Below are positions 22,282-33,955 of a stretch of 64,000 nt of DNA, one piece after another. The notes below the pieces were generated by a model. That model made no database searches. It was not told where the DNA came from and was given only the letters and a program-made list of their open reading frames with translations. Within the stretch, counting starts at the first letter, position 1, and the number at the start of each line of letters is the position of its first letter. Source of the stretch: Aphrophora alni (Eukaryota; Arthropoda; Insecta; Hemiptera; Aphrophoridae); NCBI GenBank assembly GCA_963513935.1, contig OY740776.1:15393660-15457659 (forward strand), read 5' to 3'. The position numbers and the translations under genes are program-made.

Positions 22282-23340
22282 ATTTAAAGTTTAGGTTGTG
22301 AGGAAGATAGATTTTTAATTTTTAACCATTTCTGATTTATCAAAAATTTCAAATATATTAAGTCTATAATATAGGAACTAACAAATCAACTGTAAATTTC
22401 TTGAGACCATTTCATTATTGGGTTACTATAACTTCTACTGATTTAATAACACTGACTAGTTTAATCAATAATTTGAGGTTAGTTTCAACAAGTTATCATC
22501 ATAATTTACAGGATGTTTCAAAAAATCGTTGCAAAACTTTAGGAGCTTATCACACACATCAAAACCAATAAAAAAAAATGTATATAAACATATTTCCTAA
22601 AATTTTTAGGTCCCTATCAAGTCGCCATTTTGTTTTGAATTTTAAAAATCATATCTTTTTCACGGTGGAGTTGAAATTTTGCATGATATTTAGAGTTATA
22701 AACACGTCATTTAAGAAAAATAATAAAATGATTTACTATACTCATTTCAAAATGGCGCCTATTAAAATTTTTTAACTTCGAATATCTAAAAACCTGTTAA
22801 TTTAAGAACGTACAGATAGTTATAAGGTGTACATATTATTATCGGTTGTTTCGATAAGTCAGTTATGCTTTAAACTACAACAATATTTAGGGATAAAAAT
22901 TTCCAAAATTCAAACAATAATTTTGGTTTTAGACTAATCTTTGGTGTTGTGGAATTGCCAGGAATTAATGTTTTGAGTTTTTATCGATAACTAAAGAAAA
23001 AATAAAACAATCATTTTGTTTGTCATTTTAGGAAATATGTTTATATACATTTTTTTATTGGTTTTGATGTGTGTGATAAGCTCCTAAAGTTTGGAACGAT
23101 TTTTGGAAACATCCTCTAAATTATGATGATAACTTGTTTAAACTAACCTCAAATTGATTAAACTAATCAGTGTTATTAAATCAGTAGAAGCTATAGTAAC
23201 GAATATTGAAATGGTTTCAAGACATTTACAGCTGATTTGTTAGTTCCTATAATTATAGACTTAATATATTTGAAATTTTTGATAAAAAAGAAATGCTTAA
23301 AAATTAAAAATCTATCTTCCTCACAACCTAAACTTTAAAT
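22282..23340. mobile_element. Long inverted repeat, 316-322 bp arms
   Basis: Left arm 22282-22603 and right arm 23025-23340 are inverted copies around a 421-bp spacer. Paired landmarks are atttaaagtttaggttgtga with its complement at the right edge, aactaacaaatcaactg / cagctgatttgttagtt, and tgtatataaacatatttcct / aggaaatatgtttatataca at the inner edge. Divergence is a few percent with small indels. The left arm contains the word acaggatgtttcaaaaaatcg at 22505. No coding region in the spacer; it includes cgccattttg and caaaatggcgcc, themselves partly inverted. Probably nested or tail-to-tail copies of a non-autonomous element. Confidence 0.8.
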
Positions 23341-23965
23341 ACAAAAAACATTTGATAATCGGTCTCATAGTTTTTGAGTTACAACGTTCATTAGATTTCG
23401 ATTTCACTTCTCTACCAACGGAATTTCCAATAAATACTTATGAAACATGTCAGTAAACTGTACACCACACTAGTAATGCTATCTTACTCAACTAATAAAA
23501 TAACAGACATCCCGTATGATAATTAGATAGCCTTTCTCGTATATGAATCTGACATTTTATTCCAGGATGTACGGAGAGATGAACACGTGGGTAGGAGAGG
23601 TGGTGGCGTGTAAAAACGTTAGTTTAGCCGCAGGTCTAGCGTAACCGCACGCGTCCAGGAAGAAAAAAAAAGTGTTGAGCCAGTCCTTCCAAGAGTACGG
23701 ATCTCTCTGAGAAACATTCTTGAATTAATTTGTTGGCGTGGAGAGGTTGGCAAGATTGCATTAGAGCGAACTTGCATAAATAATGTCAAAGTGATTTATA
23801 AATACAAGAACAAGTCTTGATGTTGATGTGCATATTTATATTTGAGACGAATACACACGGAAATACACGAGCGTTATTATTGATTCAGGATTAATTTATA
23901 GAGCAAGCCAATCTGTGTTAATAACTATAGGGAGTAAAATTAATATTAGTTGAATTTAAATAAAA
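23341..23965. other. Sequence without recognised gene
   Basis: Unique-looking DNA; the part from about 23560 to 23790 is less AT-rich. No domain-bearing frame. Confidence 0.45.
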
Positions 23966-24035
23966 TCTATGCTATTACACTATATAAAAATCTATTGGTG
24001 TCTGTGTGTGTGGGTGTGTGTGTGTGTGGAGTGTG

Positions 24036-24116
<81 letters not shown>

Positions 24117-24307
24117 CAATCACGTAAAAACTACTGGACCCATTGAGCTGAAATTGTACATGGACATTCTTAGGGTCCCTGGTTAACACATAGGCCTATT
24201 TTTATTTAGAAATTCCATTAGGGCACCGCCCCACTGGCCTTTAAAACTCCCTTAACACTCAATTATCTATACTATCAACCCCGTACGAAGGACGGGTACT
24301 CTGCTAA
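23966..24307 (+). mobile_element. Complete non-autonomous Helitron with internal (GT)n
   Basis: A 342-bp element starting TCTATGCTATTACAC at 23966 and ending CTAA at 24304-24307. It is inserted between A (23965) and T (24308), the AT target typical of Helitrons. The 3' hairpin is CCCGT (24280-24284) / ACGGG (24292-24296), 7 bases before CTAA. The interior carries a (GT)n run to 24112. From tactcaatcacgtaaaa onward it is almost identical to 13927-14114. The open frame 23950-24186 is just the microsatellite read through. Confidence 0.85.
23998..24112 (+). repeat. (GT)n microsatellite
   Basis: About 115 bp of GT with a few interruptions (ggagtgtgtagg) near its left part, inside the Helitron. 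Confidence 0.95.
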
Positions 24308-26160
24308 TGCTCGATAAATTATTAATTTGATGATGTAATAGGGTAATATTTTTTGTTGATTTTTTATATCCCTTTTTATACAAAAATGTGGACCTAAATA
24401 TATGCTTAACAAGACCAAAATGGGCTTTAGACTTTATTCAAAGTTTACTTAAGTGAATTAACCTCTAAAGAGCTAAACAAAACGTAACCATCTCCTCTCT
24501 AAATATGCCGGTTTTAGAGTAGTCTAATCTAAAAAGAAAATCGGCTTTGAGGCTTTTTTAATATACTCAATTCCTGTGATTGGTTTTACCGATTTCTTGA
24601 TTAGAAAGTTAAGACTCAAAACAGTGTATAAAATTGTAAGGAAATAAGAATTACGGTTCAGGAATAATTGGGGGGAAAACATAAATGAACCTTAAGCTTT
24701 GTAATTATAAGGTCGATTTAGGCTGAGAACTTGGTTATGGCAGAAGTGAACAAGGTAGAATTTTATTAAAATATTTGTTAAAAATCAACATCCATGGTTC
24801 ATTTTCATTTTCTGAAGGACAACTACTGAAATTACATTTTTGTTGAGGCTTTGTTTTGATTCGTCTTTATTTGGTTTTGGAGATTGATAAGTGGGAAAGT
24901 TTGTGCAATGTTTTTGCACAATTAATTTAATTATCAATACATTCTTTACAAATAGTCATAACTTTGCGATGTTAAATGATAAAATGTTTAATAAGAAAGT
25001 TGTTGAATATTTCAATGAATCAACGGTTTCGAGATATATCTGATTGGAGAAAACCAGAAGATTCAATTATAATATTTTATACACGTATATTGTATCTACG
25101 TTATAAATTAGACTTTAATGCTAGGGTAGAAACGATTGCTTCGGTTGATTACACTTTGCAAATTTCTTCTTGAACGTTTTTAATTTCCTTCGTCACTCTA
25201 ATTGACGACGCTGGTTATCTTTAAAGAGGCGCTTCATTTAAATATTTCCAACTCTAATGCTCTAGTTCATCTTGTGAGGGCTGGCATGATGTATCGATGA
25301 ACTGGTTAATAGGTAATTTATCTGGTTTTTAAGCTTTTGACGAATAGGACTGTGTGCTTGGAGGGATTGATGTCTTTTTAAACGTTTGAGTTAGAAGTAG
25401 GTTGCTGGAATTCTCCCGGAGCAAAGTAGAAAACGCAGACCACCTGTTGCGAAATAATTCACATATTTTCTCCCTTCTCCTATCTTTTGATAGGTTTTTA
25501 TTGATTTTTTCAATTGCTAAGTTTTTTGTAGTTCGAAATGTCTTACTGAATTGATGGACCTAAAATTGTCTTTTCTCACTATAGCACCTAGTACTCACTA
25601 TAGCGCCTGAGGGTTATTCACTTTATTTTGTTATTGGTTCATTCCCGTAGTAAATTTTGATCCCTCAAATGTTGTTTAAAAAACTAATTGGAACCGGAAA
25701 TACAATTAGAAAACGGAATTACTACGACTAAATTAAGGTGAATCGTAAAGGTGTACAATCTTACACAGCAAGGTTCTCCCTCAAAAACCAGATTATTAGA
25801 TGTAAACTATATAATCAATGATGAAACACGATTCCAGGATGTAGGTTGGAGTAGAAAGGTCGTAAGAGCAACCTGCGGAGGCGTTAGATAGGTTGACATC
25901 GTCAAGTGGGCAACAAATTACTGACGAAGAAGATATTTAAAATTGTATAACGAGTAGGTATAGAACAGGTTGTACTTCTTATATAATCGAAAACATCAAT
26001 TATGTAACTAGAAAATTGTCCTTCCTATTTTCCTACTTCAGCTGTTCATTTTTACACGTGTATCTAATTCCTAACTTATACATGAGAGGGAAAAAGTTTT
26101 GTAATTTTAATGAGAAAACAATTCTTTAGGTACCTTGATAAACAAGTTGTTTAGCTCATT
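24308..26160. other. Sequence without recognised gene
   Basis: 1.85 kb of AT-rich DNA. The 65-codon frame at 24976-25173 (plus) has no recognised domain. No repeats with other parts of the window were noticed apart from short words. Confidence 0.4.
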
Positions 26161-26164
26161 ATGG

Positions 26165-26470
26165 TACTTACCCAACCCTATCAGACAGTGTAATACAAGC
26201 AGATCCTCTAAATGTTTCTTTTGGACTTTTTAGTAAATGTTAACTTGTATTGTTAGATCAAGGTGTCTCATCCAGTAGGGTAAGTTGTTTAAAACAGTTG
26301 TTACTCTGTTTTTTAGAACCCTGTAGTTATACATCACTACTTCTTGATGTCGGTTAGGCACTAACGAGCTAGTAGATGTGTTTATATTTACTCGCTAAGC
26401 ACGAGTCAGCATCTCGGCTTTATCGGTCCTCAGAGATGTGTACATCTGCGAAGGAGTCTCCTGTCGTCAC
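26165..26470 (+). repeat. Dispersed repeat family C, copy 1 (diverged)
   Basis: The copy shares taatacaagcagatc-tctaaatgt, tgttaacttgtattgttagat, agggtaagttgtttaaaaca, gttgttac and ctcggc---atcggtc-tcagagatgtgtacat with 58975-59300 in the same orientation and with 40640-41012 inverted. No coding capacity. Confidence 0.65.
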
Positions 26471-26667
26471 GGTCGTCTCTACTCAAGTCGAAATTACACA
26501 TTTTATTACGAGATGAAGGTACCAAATTACTTTTTTTTTTCTTCATCGTAGAGAAGTGACGTTGATACTATTACAAGCGGAATTGAAACCCGCGAATTTT
26601 TAGCTAATTTAGTGTTATACTTTGAATATCACATGAGATATAAATTAATAACTGTTTGGAATAGCAC

Positions 26668-27905
26668 TTTAACTTTTTCGATTAGAACTTTTCTGAATTT
26701 CTATAAAGTTCTAAACTGTATAGAAACGCCGAAATTTTTAACATTTTCAATTCGATGTTTTTTAAAATTTCTAAACTGTAGGCCCTATATAAACACCAAA
26801 ATATTGACATTTTCAGTTTGATTTTTTTTCTGAATTTCTGTATAACTGTATAAAGAAACAGAAATTTTGACATTTTCAATTCGATTTATTCTGAATTTCT
26901 ATAGAGTTCTAAACTGATAAGAACGCCGAAATTTTTAACATTTTCAATTCGATGTTTTATAAAATTTCTAAACTGTATAAGAACGCCAAAATGTTGATAT
27001 TTTCAGTTCGATTTTTTCTGAATTTCTATAAAGTTCTAAACTGTATAAAAACGCCACAAATTTGACATTTTCAGTTTGATTTTTTTCTTAATTAATGTAA
27101 GTTCTAAACTGTATAAAAACGCCTTAATTTTGACATTTTAAATTCGATTTATTCTGAATTGCTATAGAATTCTAAACTGATAAAAACGCCTTAATTTTGT
27201 CATTTTAAATTCGATTTATTCTGAATTTCTATAGAATTCTAAACTGATAAAAACGCCTTAATTTTGACATTTTAAATTCGATTTTATCTGAATTTCTATA
27301 GAATTCTAAACTGATAAAAACGCCTTAATTTTGACATTTTAAATTCGATTTATTCTGAATTTCTATAGAATTCTAAACTGATAAAAACGCCTTAATTTTG
27401 TCATTTTAAATTCGATTTATTCTGAATTTTTATAGAATTCTAAACTGATAAAAACGCCTTAATTTTGACATTTTAAATTCGGTTTATTCTTAATTTCTAT
27501 AGAATTCTAAACTGATAAAAACGCCTTAATTTTGACATTTTAAATTCGATTTATTCTGAATTTTTATAGAATTCTAAACTGATAAAAACGCCTTAATTTT
27601 GTCATTTTAAATTCGATTTATTCTGAATTTCTATAGAATTCTAAACTGATAAAAACGCCTTAATTTTGACATTTTAAATTCGATTTATTCTGAATTTCTA
27701 TAGAATTCTAAACTGATAAAAACGCCTTAGTTTTGTCATTTTAAATTCGATTTATTCTGAATTTTTATAGAATTCTAAACTGATAAAAACGCCTTAATTT
27801 TGACATTTTAAATTCGATTTATTCTGAATTTCTATAGAATTCTAAACTGATAAAAACGCCTTAATTTTGACATTTTAAATTAGATTTTTCTGATTTTCTA
27901 TAGTT
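26668..27905 (+). repeat. Satellite array, 67-bp unit
   Basis: About 18 head-to-tail copies containing tagaattctaaactgataaa, aacgccttaattttgacatt and aaattcgatttattctgaat. Successive aaactg words at 27241, 27308, 27375 and 27442 are exactly 67 bp apart. The left part (26668-27120) is diverged, with ttcagttcgatt and aaactgtataa forms; the right part is nearly uniform, so homogenisation is one-sided. A fragment reappears at 28055-28085 beyond a gap. Confidence 0.95.
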
Positions 27906-28126
27906 TTCAGATTTCTACGGGGCTGGAATTTCTATTCACAAAAATGAATCTAGTAATATGAAAGTGGTTTAAGCACCAACTATTGTCCCTTAAAGAATTT
28001 TATATTCCTATTTTAATTTTTGTGTATTTACTGTATGAAAACAACAAAATTTAACATTTTCAATTATAGAGTTCTAAACTGTATAAACTGAATATGTAGG
28101 AAGACAAATCCATGATAAATTTCAGT

Positions 28127-28541
<415 letters not shown>

Positions 28542-29365
28542 TAAAAACTAATTACTTAATAGTTAATTAGTAATAATCTCACTAAAGTTGGCTTCGGATC
28601 ACCCTAGACTCGGCCTCTTTTAAACTGATCACCCGGTATATTATAGGCCTACTTGTTCTGTTGAGCTAATTTCGGGAGAAAAAAACTATTTTAATTTGAA
28701 AATCATGTCACATTGTCCTGGTTAATAATTTTCATATATAGTTTTTTTTTTATTACTAACCATATAACTATTGTGTTGTACGAGTTTGAAAAAAAGTTAG
28801 TGTACCGTTTAGTTTACCAAACTGGATTGTCAGCATAAAAAACTTACACACAAAAACAAACTCGATTGTAACGTGGTTTTGTGTACAAACTTGTTTGCAG
28901 CGCTGACCCAATTTCGTCGTCAGAAATCAATCCACCTGTTTGTCTTGGCGAAAGAAACAAACTACAATCTCGAAGCTCAGGTAGGCTACAAAAAGTGCAA
29001 CCGCTAATGTGGACAGATTCGCAATCAATCTTTCCTCACACACAGATTTCCTCGCTACTGGATGCCGTAGATTCATCAGTTCGTACGGATATCTGTGCAA
29101 AGCTACAGTGCAGTTTGAAAATCTAAAACTTATTTTCAACAATACAAAAATTGGGCGACACTAAAATTTGTTTTTGTTTTTAAACGTAGTTTCTAAATCA
29201 GAAAAAATGCTTATTTTAGCTCATAGTAATAAAATTTGTGTACGGTAGGTTTTATTATTAATCGAATATAATTTTTAAAAATAGTCTTTTTGATAACTTG
29301 TTATGGACGACTGCTTAAACTACCAAAATCTGACATAAATGAGGGGGGTGGGAGATAAAAATAAA
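28542..29365. other. Sequence with one unrecognised open frame
   Basis: A patch at 28881-29126 has higher GC and is open on both strands (81 codons plus, 71 codons minus). The plus product includes NPPVCLGERNKLQSRSSG. I recognise no family and see no convincing splice signals. It could be a decayed exon or element ORF. Confidence 0.3.
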
Positions 29366-29369
29366 TATC

Positions 29370-29700
29370 AATAAATTGTATAAAAATATTGCACAAACTT
29401 TTCATTCACCAATCATCAAAATCAAATAAAAACAAACCAAAACAAAACTATCAGTCGATAGTTATCAATCAAAAAGTGAAAATGTAACATTGAACTAATA
29501 TTTACATATTTCAAGAGACTCTGAACTTGCTTCCCTTTTCCCTTGAGACATAAATGCGTAGAGATTAAGGATCATGCCAATTACTCCTAAAAGGAATAAT
29601 TTTTTACTTGCTACGGTTTGGATTTCACTAAAATCTCAACGAAATTGATCGAGTAGAGTTTCTTTGAGAAATTACTTTACTTATTTTATAACAGCCCATG
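29370..29700 (+). repeat. Dispersed repeat family A, copy 1
   Basis: Begins tattgcacaaacttttcattc and ends atttcactaaaatctcaacg, gagaaattac, ttttataaca. The same order of words is seen at 41870-42235 and 48560-48890. Middle landmark: gagacataaatgcgtagag versus gacataaacgcatccgtg at 48.7 kb. Non-coding. Confidence 0.6.
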
Positions 29701-29751
29701 GTTAATCTATTTTTAATCGATACCTCATCCTGTTGCAGAGATTTGTTATTT

Positions 29752-30019
29752 TTGATCAATTCGTTTTAAATGTTGAGCTTGACTTATGAGAAAAATTATA
29801 CAGTATAACAAACTCACAGAACACAATTCTCACAAAAAATACGCCCGTGTATAAGACGCGTTTCAACGACAAGGTCGTCCTCTTCAGTGATACACGAGCT
29901 ACACCAATCAAACTATAACTATAAGTGACAATAAGTGTTATAGTTATCAGTAGTTAAACTATTGTGTTATCAGTTGATTGTGTTCTGTGTGTTTGTTATA
30001 CTGTTTGATCAATTCGTTT
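29752..30019. mobile_element. Hammerhead-bearing insertion with 15-bp target duplication
   Basis: Identical direct repeats ttgatcaattcgttt at 29752-29766 and 30005-30019 bound a 238-bp insertion. It begins taaatgttgagcttgactta, the same start as the insertion at 61076. The left part carries a minus-strand hammerhead-like motif and the block acagaacacaattctcacaa; the right end has the inverted block tgtgttctgtgtgtttgtta followed by tactgt. The right arm lacks the ribozyme region. Variable-length target duplications are known for Penelope-like elements. Confidence 0.8.
29855..29887 (-). ncRNA. Hammerhead ribozyme-like motif (type I layout)
   Basis: Minus strand: CTGAAGA, G, stem GACGAC-CTT-GTCGTT, GAAA, CGCG, TC. 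The conserved core CUGANGA, GAAA and the GUC triplet are all present; stem III is the two base pairs AC/GU. Stem I pairs as CGTGTA with TACACG after three unpaired positions, so it is less perfect than in the copy at 61276. Confidence 0.6.
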
Positions 30020-30184
30020 GAAACTATTTAAGAGAACATTTTGTGTTTTTTTTTAATAACAGCTACCCCTAAATTTTTAATTACAAAAAAGAGAAAAACG
30101 TTCCGACAAGTGACTACAAAACGACATCGATAATTCGTCCCCAATAAATAACCCTCTTTGTGAGTGTCAGAAACTACTAATGAG

Positions 30185-33100
30185 ATGATTTAACATTACG
30201 ACATACGTATATATATATATATATGGGCGGTTTAACATTACAACAGCATATAAGGGTGGTTTAACATTAGAACATAGTGATATAGTTGTGGTTTAACATT
30301 ACGACAGTATATAAGGGTGGTTTAACATTACAACATACTGATATAGCTGTGGTTTGGAATTACGACAGTATATAAGGGTGGTTTAAACATTACAAACAAA
30401 GTGATATAGATGTGGTTCTACATTACGACAGTATATAAGGGTGGTTTAACATTACAACATACTGATATAGTTGTGGTTTGGCATTACGACAGTATATAAG
30501 TGTGGTTTAACATTACAACATAGTGATATAGCTGTGGTTTAACATTACGACTGTATATAAGATCGGTTTAAACATTACAACAAAGTGATATAGCTGTGGT
30601 TTTACATTACGACAGTATATAAGGGTGGTTTAACATTACAACATACTGATATAGCTGTGGTTTGGAATTACGACAGTATATAAATGTGGTTTAAACATTA
30701 AAACAAAGTGATATAGATGTGGTTTTACATTACGACAGTATATAAGGGTGGTTTAACATTACAACATACTGATATAGCTGTGGTTTGGAATTACGACTGT
30801 ATATAAGGGTGGTTTAAACATTACAACAAAGTGATATAGCTGTGGTTTCACATTACGACAGTATATAAGGGTGGTTTAACATTACAACATACTGATATAG
30901 CTGTGGTTTGGAATTACGACTGTATATAAGGGTGGTTTAAACATTACAACAAAGTGATATAGCTGTGGTTTTACATTACGACAGTATATAAGGGTGGTTT
31001 AACATTACAACATACTGATATAGCTGTGGTTTGGAATTACGACAGTATATAAGGGTGGTTTAAACATTACAACAAAGTGATATAGCTGTGGTTTTACATT
31101 ACGACAGTATATAAGGGTGGTTTAACATTACAACATACTGATATAGCTGTGGTTTGGAATTACGACTGTATATAAGGGTGGTTTAAACATTACAACAAAG
31201 TGATATAGATGTGGTTCTACATTACGACAGTATATAAGGGTGGTTTAACATTACAACATACTGATATAGCTGTGGTTTGGCATTACGACAGTATATAAGT
31301 GTGGTTTAACATTACAACATAGTGATATAGCTGTGGTTTAACATTACGACTGAATATAAGATCGGTTTAAACATTACAACAAAGTGATATAGCTGTGGTT
31401 TTACATTACGACAGTATATAAGGGTGGTTTAACATTACAACATACTGATATAGCTGTGGTTTGGAATTTCGACTGTATATAAGGGTGGTTTAAACATTAC
31501 AACAAAGTGATATAGATGTGGTTCTACATAACGACAGTATATAAGGGTGGTTTAACATTACAACATACTGATATAGCTGTGGTTTGGCATTACGACAGTA
31601 TATAAGTGTGGTTTAACATTACAACATAGTGATATAGCTGTGGTTTAACATTACGACTGTATATAAGATCGGTTTAAACATTACAACAAAGTGATATAGC
31701 TGTGGTTTTACATTACGACAGTATATAAGGGTGGTTTAACATTACAACATACTGATATAGCTGTGGTTTGGCATTACGACAGTATATAAGTGTGGTTTAA
31801 CATTACAACATACTGATATAGATGTGGTTTGGCATTACGACAGTATATACGATCGGTTTAAACATTACAACAAAGTGATATAGCTGTGGTTTAACATTAC
31901 AACATACTGATATAGCTGTGGTTTGGCATTACGACAGTATATAAGTGTGGTTTAACATTACAACATAGTGATATAGCTGTGGTTTAACATTACGACTGTA
32001 TATAAGGGTGGTTTAACATTACAACATAGTGATATAGCTGTGGTTTGGCATTACGACAGTATATAAGATCGGTTTAACATTACAACATAGTGATATAGCT
32101 GTGGTTTAACATTACGACTGTATATAAGGGTGGTTTAACATTACAACATAGTGATATAGCTGTGGTTTGGCATTACGTCAGTATATAAGGGTGGTTTAAC
32201 ATTACAAAATAGTGATATAGCTGTGGTTTAACATTACGACAGTATATAAGGGTGGTTTAACATTACAACAAAGTGATATAGCTGTGGTTTAACATTACGA
32301 CAGTATATAAGGGTGGTTTAACATTACAACATAGTGATATAGCTGTGGTTTGGCATTACGTCAGTATATAAGGGTGGTTTAACATTACAAAATAGTGATA
32401 TAGCTGTGGTTTAACATTACGACAGTATATAAGGGTGGTTTAACATTACAACATAGTGATATAGCTGTGGTTTAACATTACGACAGTATATAAGGGTGGT
32501 TTAACATTACAACAAAGTGATATAGCTGTGGTTTAGCATTACGACAGTATATAAGATCGGTTTAACATTACAACATAGTGATATAGCTGTGGTTTAACAT
32601 TACGACTGTATATAAGTGTGGTTTAACATTACAACATAGTGATATAGCTGTGGTTTAACATTACGACTGTATATAAGGGTGGTTTAACATTACAACATAG
32701 TGATATAGCTGTGGTTTGGCATTACGACAGTATATAAGATCGGTTTAACATTACAACATAGTGATATAGCTGTGGTTTAACATTACGACTGTATATAAGG
32801 GTGGTTTAACATTACAACATAGTGATATAGCTGTGGTTTGGCATTACGTCAGTATATAAGGGTGGTTTAACATTACAAAATAGTGATATAGCTGTGGTTT
32901 AACATTACGACAGTATATAAGGGTGGTTTAACATTACAACAAAGTGATATAGCTGTGGTTTAACATTACGACAGTATATAAGGGTGGTTTAACATTACAA
33001 CATAGTGATATAGCTGTGGTTTGGCATTACGTCAGTATATAAGGGTGGTTTAACATTACAAAATAGTGATATAGCTGTGGTTTAACATTACGACAGTATA

Positions 33101-33485
33101 TAAGGGTGGTTTAACATTACAACATAGTGATATAGCTGTAGTTTAATATTACGACATACGTATATAAGATCGGTTTAACATTACAACGTAGTGATATAGC
33201 TGTGGTTTAACATTACGACATACGTATATAAGATCGGTTTAACATTACAACATAGTGATATACCTGTAGTTTAAGATTACGACATACGTATATAAGATCG
33301 GTTTAACATTACAACATAGTGATATAGCTGTAGTTTAATATTACGACATACGTATATAAGATCGGTTTAACATTACAACATAGTGATATAGCTGTGCTTT
33401 AGAATTACGACAGTATATAAGGCTGGTTTATAATTACAACATAGTGATATAGCTGTAGTTTAAGATTACGACATAAGTACGTATG
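30185..33485 (+). repeat. Satellite array, 61-bp unit built from two related halves
   Basis: About 54 copies. Each unit has two similar halves: ggtttaacattacaacatag + tgatatagctgt, and ggtttaacattacgacagta + tataagggt. Marker gtggtttaacattacgac recurs at 61-bp steps (32223, 32284). Between about 30340 and 31200 two units with ggtttggaattacgac and ggtttaaacattacaacaaa alternate as a 122-123 bp higher-order dimer. Unusual units with cgacatacgtatat occur at both edges (30203 and 33150-33480) but not in the interior. Confidence 0.95.
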
Positions 33486-33674
33486 TAATTATATAGCGAA
33501 TGAAAAATTGAAAAAGTTCGTAAGATTTAGCTTCACATCTGTCATTAAGATGCGCAGTCGTCTCTGCGCAGGTTGGTGTAGTGAGGGAAACACTGATCTC
33601 AGTCTTGCAGTGACTTTTGTACTGTGCGTTTCGTAGTTATACGTGCATTTCGAAAACATTTTTTGTTGTGTTGT

Positions 33675-33955
33675 GATGGAAGGGGGAAACGTCAGGAAGA
33701 AAGTTGGTGGGAGTAAAGTCCTCAAGTCAACCTCGCCAAATCATAATCAAATTTGCTTCGTTTTATGAAACAAGAAGTCGAGAAAGGAGGAGCTATTAAA
33801 GTGCAGACCCGCGTAGCACAACTGGCGTTTCCATTAATTCCATAAAACGAATTTTAAAAGAAGAAAAGGAGTATTTGCAGGCAGGTAGGTCTAGGGAGTC
33901 TTATATGCATACAAAAAAAGAAGAAGGAACATTTACGACATCGACCTATGTGTAG
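33675..33955 (+). pseudogene. Decayed transposon-derived helix-turn-helix protein
   Basis: Three short blocks in different plus-strand frames lie in order. From ATG 33675: MEGGNVRKKVGGSKVLK. From ATG 33765: MKQEVEKGGAIKVQTRVAQ. Then, one base shifted, TGVSINSIKRILKEEKEYLQ followed by AG. The last block has the V-S-xx-S-I-xRI layout of a helix-turn-helix recognition helix, as in N-terminal domains of uncharacterised element-encoded proteins common in insects. Frameshifts between blocks and a stop at about 33955 show it is not functional. It begins about 190 bp after the 61-bp satellite. Family name not assigned; a decayed host gene of the same type is an alternative. Confidence 0.5.

Noticed and set aside
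23950..24186. 78-codon frame with Cys/Val repeats
   Set aside because: Translation of a (GT)n microsatellite inside a Helitron.
30185..33485. Short alternating words that could be read as repeat-spacer architecture
   Set aside because: Spacers are themselves conserved half-units; this is a 61-bp satellite.
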